Assembly: GCF_001499965.1 (NCBI RefSeq) | Contig: NZ_LQIT01000005.1 | Location: 1 to 64,000, forward strand | Reading direction: 5' to 3' | DNA from: Mycobacterium sp. GA-2829 | GTDB lineage: Bacteria > Actinomycetota > Actinomycetes > Mycobacteriales > Mycobacteriaceae | DNA: 64,000 bases | In this document: positions 7,891-15,657 of the stretch, in pieces | Layout: the number at the start of each line of letters is the position of its first letter | Position numbering within the stretch: position 1 is the first letter of the stretch | Position numbers and translations under genes: made by a program | Notes under the pieces: generated by a model | What the model was told of the DNA's origin: nothing | Database searches by the model: none | The model's input: the letters and a program-made list of their open reading frames with translations, nothing else

Positions 7891-10800
7891 ATGCAGGCCA
7901 AGATCATCCTCCGCCGTCCGGACGACAGCCGAGCCCAGCTCGCCGTCACCGCCGACGCCACCGCGACGGTGGCCGAACTGGCTCAGGCGCTTGCCGCCGG
8001 CGACCCCGATCAGCGTCAACGGCCACCGGGCGCCGGGCTCACTCTGAAGGTGGAAGACAGCGCCTTCGACCGCGGCGCGGCCGGCCGACTCCTGGATCCG
8101 GCGCGCAGCCTCATCGATTCAGGTCTGCAGTCCGGGTCGACGGTCAGCCTCGCCGCGGCGACCACGATGGCCCGGCGCCGCCGGCGCGGCCGCACCGCAG
8201 CGGTCGCCCGCATCCTCGACGGGCCCGATGCGGGGGTGGAGTTTCCGCTGCCGCAGGGTAATTCGTCGGTGGGCACGGGCCTCACCAACGACGTCACGCT
8301 CACCGACCACGGGGTCACCGACGTCCACGCGGCGATCACGGTCGGGGAGAGCATCGAGATCGTCAACCTGGCCGGACCGTCGGGGGTCTGCATCGGCGGC
8401 CAGCCGGTGCAACGCGCGATCGTGGGGGCCGGTGACATCGTGCAGCTGGCCACCACCTCCCTGGCGATCCTGCCCACCGTCCGGCCCGGCACCACCCAGA
8501 CCGACAGCGTGGCCATCGAGTTCAACCGCTCCCCCCGGGTGGTGGCCCGGTTCGACGAACAGGAGTTCACCGCACCCAAACCTCCCCAGTCACCCGAACC
8601 GGCGCGCTTCCCGATCATCTCGGTGCTCGCGCCACTGATCATGGGGCTGATCCTGTTCGCGGTGAGCCGCAGCATGCTCGCCGTGGTGTTCATCGCGCTG
8701 AGCCCGCTGCTGATGGTGGGCATGTACATCGACACGAAACTGCAGACGCGCAAGCGCCACGAACACGAGGCGAAACGGTTCACCGACGCGCTGCGCGCCC
8801 TGGCCGCCGACCTCACCGAAACCCAGCGGGTCGAGCGTGCCGTGCGGCTGGCCGAAGCCCCGGCGCTGAGCCAGGTCGTCGAGGCGATCCACCGGCTCGG
8901 CCCGCTGCTGTGGACCCACCGCCCCGAACACCCCGGGTTCCTCACCGTGCGGCTCGGACTCGGTGATGCGGCGTCCCGCTGCCGAATCCGGTTGTCGGAC
9001 ACCGACACCGCCGAGGCTGCCCACACCGCCCAACTCAAGGACCTGCAGAGCCGGTTCAGCACCATCGAGGACGTGCCGATCGTGGCCGACCTGCGCGAGT
9101 CCGGTGCGCTCGGCATCTGCGGGCCGCGCGGTGTGGTCGACGGAGTCGCGCGCGGCATCGTGTTGCAGCTGGCCGGCCTGCACTCCCCGGCCGACCTGGC
9201 CATCACCGCGTTCAGCTCCCCGCAGTCCCGGGCCTCGTGGCAGTGGCTGGAATGGCTGCCGCACACCGGCTCGGTCCACAGCCCGCTGTCGGGCAACCAC
9301 CTGACCGACAGCGCCAACGGCGGCCAGGCGCTGCTGTCGCGTCTCGAGGACCTGGTCGAACAACGCACCGCCCGCGAAACGCTCAGCGGCGACGACACCG
9401 TGATCGTCCCGGCGGTGATCGTGCTCGTGGAGGACACCGCCCCCATCGATCGGTCTCGGTTGACCCGGCTGGCCGAACGGGGCGGGCCGGTCGGTGTGTA
9501 CGTGGTGTGGGTGGCCACGCAGGTCGAGAGCCTGCCCGCCGCGTGCCGCACCTTCGTGCTCGTCGAGAACGAGTCCGAAGGCGCCACCGTGGGCCACGTC
9601 CGCCACGGCCGGCACACCTTCCCGGTGGCCTGCGAGAGCATCGAGGTCGCCGACGCCCGGCAGGTCGCGCTGCTGCTGGCGCCGGTGGTCGACGTGGGCG
9701 CGGCCGTCGAGGACGCGACCGACCTGCCGCGCGCGGTGTCGTATCTGACGATGGCCGGCACTCGCATGGCCTCCGACCCGGCAGCCGTTGCGGCACAGTG
9801 GATTACCAACGAGTCCGTACTCACCCGCAACGGCAGACCCCGTCCGCCGTCCGGTCAGCCCGCCGGTCTGCGGGCGTTGGTGGGGTCCACCGGCGCCGGC
9901 GAACTCCACCTCGACCTGCGGGAACACGGTCCGCACGCCCTCGTCGGCGGGACCACCGGATCCGGCAAGAGCGAGTTCCTGCAGTCGTGGATCATGGGTA
10001 TGGCCGCCGCGCACAGCCCGGACCGGGTGAGCTTCCTGCTCGTCGACTACAAGGGCGGCACCGCGTTCGCGGACTGCGTCGGGCTGCCGCACACCGTCGG
10101 CCTGGTCACCGACCTCACCCCGCACCTGGTGCGCCGGGCATTGACCTCGCTCGGCGCCGAGATTCGCCGTCGGGAGCAACTCCTGAACGTCAAACGCGCC
10201 AAGGACCTGATCTCCCTCGAACAGACCGGTGATCCCGACACGCCGCCGAGCCTGGTCATCATCGTCGACGAGTTCGCCGCGCTGGCCTCCGAGGTGCCGG
10301 AGTTCGTCGACGGGGTCATCGACGTCGCACAGCGCGGCCGCTCACTCGGACTGCATCTGGTGCTGGCGACCCAGCGCCCCGCCGGGGTGATCCGCGAGAA
10401 CCTGCGGGCCAACACCAATCTGCGGATCGCGTTGCGCCTCAACGATGTCGACGATTCTCTCGACGTCATCGATGACCCGCTCGCCGCGTCCTTCCCGCCG
10501 GAGATCCCCGGCCGGGCGGTCGCCCGGACCGGCCCGGGACGGCTGACCACGTTCCAGGCCGCCTACGTCGGCGGCTGGACCAGCGAGCAGCCCGAGCAGG
10601 CTCCGATCGAGATCTCCGAATTCGTCTTCGGCCGCCGCCGGCCATGGATCACCCCAGCCGCCAAAGGTGCGGTCCGGCCGAACGGCCCCACCGACATCAC
10701 CCGGATGGTCGGCACCGTCCGCGCCGCGGCGCAGCACCTGCGGATCCCGTTGCCGCGCAAACCGTGGCTGCCGCCGCTGGAGTCCACCTATGCGCTCGAG

Positions 10801-12291
10801 GATCTCGTCACACAGTCCGGCGGCCCCGCGCTGGTGCTCGGCACGTGCGACGTCCCGACCGAACAGGCCCAGACCGTCGAGACGTTCTCCCCCGACGACG
10901 CCGGCAACATGGCGATCATCGGTACCGGCGGCGCCGGCAAGTCGACCGCACTGCGCACCTTGGCGATCTCGGCGGCGCTCAACCCGCACGACGGGCCCGC
11001 CCACGTCTACGGGCTCGACTTCGCCTCCGGCAGCCTGAAGATGCTCGAGGCGCTGCCGCATGTGGCGGCCGTGGTCGGCGCCGACGACGAGGAACGCATC
11101 GGCAGAGTGCTGCGCCGCCTCACCGCGCTGCTGGAGAGCCGAGCCCGTCGGTTCGCCCGCGTCAACGCCTCCACGCTCACCGAATACCGCAGGCTTGCCG
11201 ACCCCGACGAGCCCCGGGTGCTGCTGCTCGTCGACGCCATCGGCCCGTTCCGCGACCAGTACGAACACGTCTCGCACACAACGTTCTTCGCGATGCTCAG
11301 CCAGCTCGCCTCCGACGGCCGGATGCTGGGCATCCACGTCGTCATCACCGCCGACCGCCCGGCGGCGATTCCGTCGTCGCTGGCGTCGACGATCCAGCGC
11401 CGTCTGGTGCTGCGGCTGGCCTCCGACGACGACTACGTGCTCGCAGGGGTGGGCGGCGACATCCTGTCGGCCACCTCACCGCAGGGAAGGGCCATCCTCG
11501 ACGGACGCGAACTGCAGGTCGCCGTGTTCGGCGGCGACGCCAACGTCGCGGTGCAGGCCCGGGCGATCGAGCGGTTGGCCGAGCAGATGCGGCGCGACCG
11601 CTTCGCCGCGCCCGAACCGGTGGAGCGGCTCTCCGACCGCATCGAGTTCGAAGCGCTGCCGGTCAGCACGTCGGCGGGCGCGGCGGTGATCGGCGTGGCC
11701 GACGAATCGCTTGCCCCGCTGGGTATCAACCCTGCCGGGGTCTTCATGGTGACCGGACCGCCCGGCAGCGGCCGCTCCACCGCGCTGGTCACCCTGGCGC
11801 AGGCCGTCCGCCGCCAGCACCCGTCGGCGCAGATCGTCCACGTCGCCCCATCCGTGTCGACCATCGCCGGGCTCGACGTCTGGTCGGCCACGGCGGCCGG
11901 ACAGGACCCGGTCATCGACCTGGTGAACCGGCTGACACTCGGCGCGCCGCCGCGGGACGCAGGCGAGCTGATGGTCGTCATCGAGGGCATCGCCGACTTC
12001 GGCGGCACCGCCGCGGAGAACGAACTGGCGCGCCTGATGAAGACGCTCGGCGACACCGCGTTCATCGTCGGCGAATCCGAGGTGTCGGGTTGGGGCCAGG
12101 CGTGGCTGCTGGCACAGCCCTTCAAGGCGGCCAGGCGCGGAATGCTGTTGTGGCCCAGCGGTGTCGAGTCTGACAGCTTGTTCAACACCTCGATCGGCGT
12201 GGTACGCCGCAGCGACTTCCCGCCCGGGCGGGGCGTGCTCATCGAGCGCGGTAAGGGGGTGTGGATGCAGGTGGCGCAACCCGCGATCTGA
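7891..12291 (+). CDS. EssC-type FHA-FtsK/SpoIIIE secretion ATPase of a type VII-like system
   Basis: The 1466-residue membrane ATPase is built as follows: a ubiquitin-like-looking N-terminus (1-90), an FHA domain (about 106-196), two transmembrane helices (about 239-280), then three FtsK/SpoIIIE ATPase modules. Walker A motifs are GGTTGSGKS (686-694), GTGGAGKS (1011-1018) and GPPGSGRS (1289-1296); the first module also has VIIVDEFAAL and LVLATQRP. Only module 1 looks fully canonical: module 3 has Arg in place of the Walker lysine, and modules 2 and 3 lack the Glu of Walker B. N-terminal FHA plus fused triple ATPase resembles Firmicutes EssC and related actinobacterial FHA-FtsK proteins more than mycobacterial EccC. 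It should recognise WXG100 substrates, two of which are encoded immediately downstream. The FHA core reads VGTGLTND and VTDVHA, lacking the usual GR and Ser of phosphothreonine-binding FHA domains. Confidence 0.92.
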   Translation: MQAKIILRRPDDSRAQLAVTADATATVAELAQALAAGDPDQRQRPPGAGLTLKVEDSAFDRGAAGRLLDPARSLIDSGLQSGSTVSLAAATTMARRRRRGRTAAVARILDGPDAGVEFPLPQGNSSVGTGLTNDVTLTDHGVTDVHAAITVGESIEIVNLAGPSGVCIGGQPVQRAIVGAGDIVQLATTSLAILPTVRPGTTQTDSVAIEFNRSPRVVARFDEQEFTAPKPPQSPEPARFPIISVLAPLIMGLILFAVSRSMLAVVFIALSPLLMVGMYIDTKLQTRKRHEHEAKRFTDALRALAADLTETQRVERAVRLAEAPALSQVVEAIHRLGPLLWTHRPEHPGFLTVRLGLGDAASRCRIRLSDTDTAEAAHTAQLKDLQSRFSTIEDVPIVADLRESGALGICGPRGVVDGVARGIVLQLAGLHSPADLAITAFSSPQSRASWQWLEWLPHTGSVHSPLSGNHLTDSANGGQALLSRLEDLVEQRTARETLSGDDTVIVPAVIVLVEDTAPIDRSRLTRLAERGGPVGVYVVWVATQVESLPAACRTFVLVENESEGATVGHVRHGRHTFPVACESIEVADARQVALLLAPVVDVGAAVEDATDLPRAVSYLTMAGTRMASDPAAVAAQWITNESVLTRNGRPRPPSGQPAGLRALVGSTGAGELHLDLREHGPHALVGGTTGSGKSEFLQSWIMGMAAAHSPDRVSFLLVDYKGGTAFADCVGLPHTVGLVTDLTPHLVRRALTSLGAEIRRREQLLNVKRAKDLISLEQTGDPDTPPSLVIIVDEFAALASEVPEFVDGVIDVAQRGRSLGLHLVLATQRPAGVIRENLRANTNLRIALRLNDVDDSLDVIDDPLAASFPPEIPGRAVARTGPGRLTTFQAAYVGGWTSEQPEQAPIEISEFVFGRRRPWITPAAKGAVRPNGPTDITRMVGTVRAAAQHLRIPLPRKPWLPPLESTYALEDLVTQSGGPALVLGTCDVPTEQAQTVETFSPDDAGNMAIIGTGGAGKSTALRTLAISAALNPHDGPAHVYGLDFASGSLKMLEALPHVAAVVGADDEERIGRVLRRLTALLESRARRFARVNASTLTEYRRLADPDEPRVLLLVDAIGPFRDQYEHVSHTTFFAMLSQLASDGRMLGIHVVITADRPAAIPSSLASTIQRRLVLRLASDDDYVLAGVGGDILSATSPQGRAILDGRELQVAVFGGDANVAVQARAIERLAEQMRRDRFAAPEPVERLSDRIEFEALPVSTSAGAAVIGVADESLAPLGINPAGVFMVTGPPGSGRSTALVTLAQAVRRQHPSAQIVHVAPSVSTIAGLDVWSATAAGQDPVIDLVNRLTLGAPPRDAGELMVVIEGIADFGGTAAENELARLMKTLGDTAFIVGESEVSGWGQAWLLAQPFKAARRGMLLWPSGVESDSLFNTSIGVVRRSDFPPGRGVLIERGKGVWMQVAQPAI

Positions 12292-12334
12292 CCACACAGC
12301 ACGACAACGAAGAACGACACCACAGGAGGAAGAC

Positions 12335-12598
12335 ATGGCACTTTTCGGGCAGGACATCGATCAGGTACGTCAGCTGGCGACACAGCTCAACGCGAAGGCC
12401 GGTGACATCGAGGGCGTCATCGCGCAGCTGACGTCGGCGGTGAACTCGGTGCAGTGGATGGGCCCCGACGCCGAACGCTTCAAGGCGGACTGGCAGGGCC
12501 AGCACGTACCGCAGCTGCGCCAGGTTGTCACCGCACTGCAGAACGCGTCGCAGAACGCCAACCGCAACGCCACCGAGCAGCAGCAGGCCAGCGTCTAG
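12335..12598 (+). CDS. WXG100 (EsxA/EsxB-like) protein
   Basis: An 87-residue protein of the standard WXG100 size, with two predicted helices around a central WMGPDAERF turn (W-x-G) and a Gln/Asn/Ala-rich C-terminal helix. An AGGAGGA ribosome site four bases before the ATG makes the start firm. Family knowledge: WXG100 proteins form helical-hairpin dimers and are exported by FtsK/EssC-type ATPases. The gene is 43 bases downstream of such an ATPase. No C-terminal YxxxD/E signal is visible, so the export signal might come from a partner, perhaps the downstream fused protein. Confidence 0.92.
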   Translation: MALFGQDIDQVRQLATQLNAKAGDIEGVIAQLTSAVNSVQWMGPDAERFKADWQGQHVPQLRQVVTALQNASQNANRNATEQQQASV

Positions 12599-12618
12599 GC
12601 ACGACCCACGAAGCCCGG

Positions 12619-12651
12619 TGCTCGTGCGCGGCTACCGGCCGCGCACGAGCA
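12619..12651 (+). terminator. Strong stem-loop between the WXG100 gene and the fused-hydrolase gene
   Basis: A perfect 14-base inverted repeat (12619-12632 and 12638-12651) has a five-base loop. It lies 20 bases after the WXG100 stop and 25 bases before the next start. Only a few T residues follow (acacgcttcttcc), so it could be a partial terminator or an mRNA-stabilising hairpin, either of which would let the small WXG100 protein be made in excess of the effector. Confidence 0.7.
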
Positions 12652-12676
12652 ACACGCTTCTTCCCGAGGAGGGAAC

Positions 12677-13789
12677 ATGACCGTCGCCGGTGCCGATCCC
12701 GACCAACTCCGCACCACCGCAGGCCAATTCATTCAGGCGGCGGACCGGCTGCAGAGTTCGATGAAGGGGCTCAACGGTTTCGTGTCCAACGCGGCGATCT
12801 GGCGCGGCCCGGACTCGGAGCGGTTCCGTTCCGAGTGGAACGGCCAATCGGTGTTCGCGCTCAACGCCGCGATCAGCGCGTTGCGATCCGGTGCAGAGGT
12901 GTTGCGCCGCAACGCCGATGAGCAGGAGAACGCCAGCCGCGCAGACGGTGGCGGTGGTGGCACTGGTTCGGGTTCGAGTTCGAGACACGAAGCTCCCGAG
13001 GGCGCATCTGCGCTCTACAAGCAGATTCGCACGCTCGATAAGAGCCATGACGGAGTGATGATCCAGGAGGTCGTCGGACCGGATGGCAAAACCCGTCTCG
13101 TCGTATACCTCGCCGGAACCGATCTCGAGGACAGCAAGCGCGATCCGGTGCGGAATTTGAAGTTGGCCGCGAACTGGACCGACGACGAGACGACTGCCAA
13201 GATCGACCGGGCGTTACGCGCCGCGGGATATGACCCCGCAGACCGGTCCACGCAACCGGAGATGATGTTCGTCGGGTTCAGCCAGGGCGGTATGGAGGCC
13301 CAAAACCTGGTGGCCTCCGGACGCTACAACGCGACCGCGCTGGTCACCTATGGGTCGCCGCTTGTCCACGCCGATGTCAACGGTGTGAGCACCGTCCATC
13401 TTCGTGCCGAGGGCGACAACACTCCGAACCTTCCCGCACAGGCGTTGGCGCTCGCGCGGCGCGACTTGGTCGGCGCGGCGTTGTTGCGCGGCGATGTGAT
13501 CAACGGCGCAGGCGATCGGGTGCCCCTGCTCGACCCGCTGTCCGGCGAGTCGAAGAACCTCTTCGTCTCCGACTCCGGGACCGCCCTCGACTGGAACAAC
13601 CCCTTAGAGGCTGTGGTGACCGGCAACCACGGGCACTCGGCCGTCTACACAGATGTCGGCGCCGACTTCGACAAGTCGACCGATCCGAAGTTCGCCAGCC
13701 AGAAGGCCGTCATGGACAAGTTCGAGGGCACCGTGACCAGAACAACGGAAGGGTCTCCCGGCACCGACAAGGGGACCGTCAAGCGGTGA
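12677..13789 (+). CDS. WXG100 domain fused to alpha/beta-hydrolase (putative secreted lipase/esterase effector)
   Basis: 370 residues. The N-terminal 95 residues form a WXG100 domain (IWRGPDSERF turn near residue 42), followed by a Gly/Ser linker (about 97-110) and an alpha/beta-hydrolase. The nucleophile elbow GFSQGG places Ser at 202; Asp247 (AEGDNTP) and His318 or His320 (GNHGHSA) are the likely rest of the triad. GGAGG six bases before the ATG supports the start. A WXG100 module on an enzyme is the hallmark of a type VII-like export substrate, so I infer a secreted lipase or esterase; the substrate is unknown. The stop overlaps the next gene by four bases. No obvious immunity protein follows unless the DUF6777-like or small membrane protein serves that role. 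Confidence 0.85.
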   Translation: MTVAGADPDQLRTTAGQFIQAADRLQSSMKGLNGFVSNAAIWRGPDSERFRSEWNGQSVFALNAAISALRSGAEVLRRNADEQENASRADGGGGGTGSGSSSRHEAPEGASALYKQIRTLDKSHDGVMIQEVVGPDGKTRLVVYLAGTDLEDSKRDPVRNLKLAANWTDDETTAKIDRALRAAGYDPADRSTQPEMMFVGFSQGGMEAQNLVASGRYNATALVTYGSPLVHADVNGVSTVHLRAEGDNTPNLPAQALALARRDLVGAALLRGDVINGAGDRVPLLDPLSGESKNLFVSDSGTALDWNNPLEAVVTGNHGHSAVYTDVGADFDKSTDPKFASQKAVMDKFEGTVTRTTEGSPGTDKGTVKR

Positions 13790-14700
13790 CCCACCCGCAG
13801 ACCGGCTGGGCGGATCCCGATCCGCCGGATCCCCACAACCCGCGCACCACGGTCATCCTCGCGGTGTCCGGGGCGGTGCTGACGGCGCTGGTGGTCGCGA
13901 CCCTGGTCGGGGTCGTGCTGTTCTCCGCCGGCGACGATTCGGACAAGACCGCCGGCGAGGCCGTGCTGATCGCCGCGAACACGCCCACCGTCGATACCTT
14001 CACCCGATCCATCCTCGTTGCGCCCGTCACGATCTCGGATCAGACCGCCGCCAAGACCGTCGAGCTACTCGAGCAGGCCCCGGTCCGCGCCGACCGCGGA
14101 GTGCGGGTGGTCTCCGGCCGCCAGGCGGGGCTCTACGGGGCGACCGGCCAGACGCCTCCCTGCGATGCCGTCACCTTGGCCAACGACCTCGACGCCGACC
14201 CCGGCACGGCGCGGGTCTGGGGGCTGGCGCTCGGGATCACCCCGCAGCAGATCCCGCACTACCTCAACACGCTGACCGCGGTCGTCCTGCTCTCCGACAC
14301 CTGGGTCACCACCCACACGCCCGGAGATGGTGTCCCCGATCCGAAACAGGCTGTGCTGCAGGCAGGTAGCGCCGTACTGATCGACCCGCTCGGAGTCCCG
14401 CGGGTGCGGTGCGCGTCCGGCGCCCCACTGGCTCCGCCGGACAACGACACGCTGACCCACTACCGCCTCGACGGCGAGCAATGGCGCGCGTTCAGCTCCC
14501 AGACCGTCGTCGCCGTCAAGTACGCCGCCCTCGACAATCCTGGCGCGGCAGCCGAATTCACCCTCACCGACGCCGACACCGGCCGGCAGACCATCCGGCG
14601 CGCCGGTGGCGTCATCGACCTCGGCGGGACGTCCGTGCCGCTGCCCGATCCCGCGGTGATGAACATCCCGCCCGACCGTCCAGAGAGCAGGAACCGATGA
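13786..14700 (+). CDS. Single-span membrane protein with DUF6777-like extracellular domain
   Basis: 304 residues: a Pro-rich cytoplasmic N-terminus, one transmembrane helix near 23-48 (TTVILAVSGAVLTALVVATL), then an outside domain. The run GRQAGLYGATGQTPPCDAV, later VLLSDTWVTTH, QAVLQAGSAVLID and GVPRVRCASGAPL fits DUF6777 domains of actinobacterial membrane proteins, which often sit beside Ser/Thr kinases. Two cysteines in these motifs could form an extracytoplasmic disulfide. The GTG start overlaps the effector stop by four bases (GTGA), and the stop overlaps the next ATG, so it belongs to the secretion operon. It could be an envelope component or an immunity or chaperone partner of the effector; neither is shown by sequence. 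Confidence 0.75.
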   Translation: MTHPQTGWADPDPPDPHNPRTTVILAVSGAVLTALVVATLVGVVLFSAGDDSDKTAGEAVLIAANTPTVDTFTRSILVAPVTISDQTAAKTVELLEQAPVRADRGVRVVSGRQAGLYGATGQTPPCDAVTLANDLDADPGTARVWGLALGITPQQIPHYLNTLTAVVLLSDTWVTTHTPGDGVPDPKQAVLQAGSAVLIDPLGVPRVRCASGAPLAPPDNDTLTHYRLDGEQWRAFSSQTVVAVKYAALDNPGAAAEFTLTDADTGRQTIRRAGGVIDLGGTSVPLPDPAVMNIPPDRPESRNR

Positions 14701-15455
14701 ACCCGAACGGACACGCCGACTACCTTCGCCAGGCCGAGCAGCACTTCGGCACAGGCATCCCGCCCTCGAACGCCCGGCCGATCGCGGGCACTACCGGCAC
14801 CTCTGAGCATCAGAACATCGCCCTGCTGCCCGGTGAGGACTCGTTGTTCGCAGGCGATTTCACGCCGTCACCGTTGTTGCGCCACATCAAGACCGGTCTG
14901 GTCATCACAGGTGAGCGTGTCATCGTCCGGCATCCGCAGTACCTGCTGTTCGTGATCCGGGTCGGACACACGGAGTCGAGCACGCCGCTGCGCCACGTGT
15001 CCAGCACGACCGTCGGCCGTCAACTGTCGCAGCGACGGGTGCTGTCCGCCGCCGTCGCCGGTTTGACGGGGTTCATGATGTTGACGTCGAGCTTGGGCAT
15101 GATGGGGATGGGCCCGCTCGGCCCGCTGCTACTACTCGTCGCGTTCGGCCTGCTCGGGTTCGCGGCGTTCCAGTTGTGGATGGCGCGCGGTCTCGCGCTC
15201 ATCGTCACCCACAGCGGCGGCGGAGCCTTGCGCGTCGATGTCGACAAGGCCGAGTACCCGCACATGCTCGAGGCGGAAAGCCTGATCCAGCAACTGATAT
15301 CGACACCGCGCGCGGCACAGGCTGCCCCGCCCCGCGAAACAACCGCCCCGCCGGCGCAGCCACCCGTCGCCACGCGGCCCCGGCCGCCCGCACGTCCGAC
15401 GCCGCCCGCACAGCATCCGCGGCCGGGCACTCCACCGTCGATCTGGCGCGGCTAA
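14697..15455 (+). CDS. Membrane protein with PH-like N-terminal region and proline-rich tail
   Basis: 252 residues. Residues 40-110 include TGLVITGERVIVRHPQYLLF and an Arg-rich strand pattern reminiscent of bacterial PH-like domains. Two hydrophobic helices follow (about 120-165, including LGPLLLLVAFGLLGFAAFQL), then a short conserved region and a Pro-rich tail. The ATG overlaps the previous stop (ATGA). It is the last gene of the rightward operon. I do not recognise a precise family; the membrane position and operon place it with the secretion-like genes. Confidence 0.65.
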   Translation: MNPNGHADYLRQAEQHFGTGIPPSNARPIAGTTGTSEHQNIALLPGEDSLFAGDFTPSPLLRHIKTGLVITGERVIVRHPQYLLFVIRVGHTESSTPLRHVSSTTVGRQLSQRRVLSAAVAGLTGFMMLTSSLGMMGMGPLGPLLLLVAFGLLGFAAFQLWMARGLALIVTHSGGGALRVDVDKAEYPHMLEAESLIQQLISTPRAAQAAPPRETTAPPAQPPVATRPRPPARPTPPAQHPRPGTPPSIWRG

Positions 15456-15657
15456 CGCCTCTGGTACTCGAGAATCGGCTCCACGGACACCGGTTCCGCC
15501 AGCCGCCGCACGGTCAGTGTGCTCGCGCGCACGCGGATGACGGTCGCGTCGTCAGTACTGTCGAAGCCGCCCGGGACCGCTGCCGACCGGCCCCGCCGTG
15601 TCCGTGTCCGGGCGCATGACCGGAGCGTAGGGAGTGACCGGCTGTTCGGTCGACCGA

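Noticed and set aside
8016..10179. Long minus-strand open frames across the FHA-FtsK gene
   Set aside because: Ser/Arg-rich composition without motifs, fully inside a strongly supported gene on the other strand.
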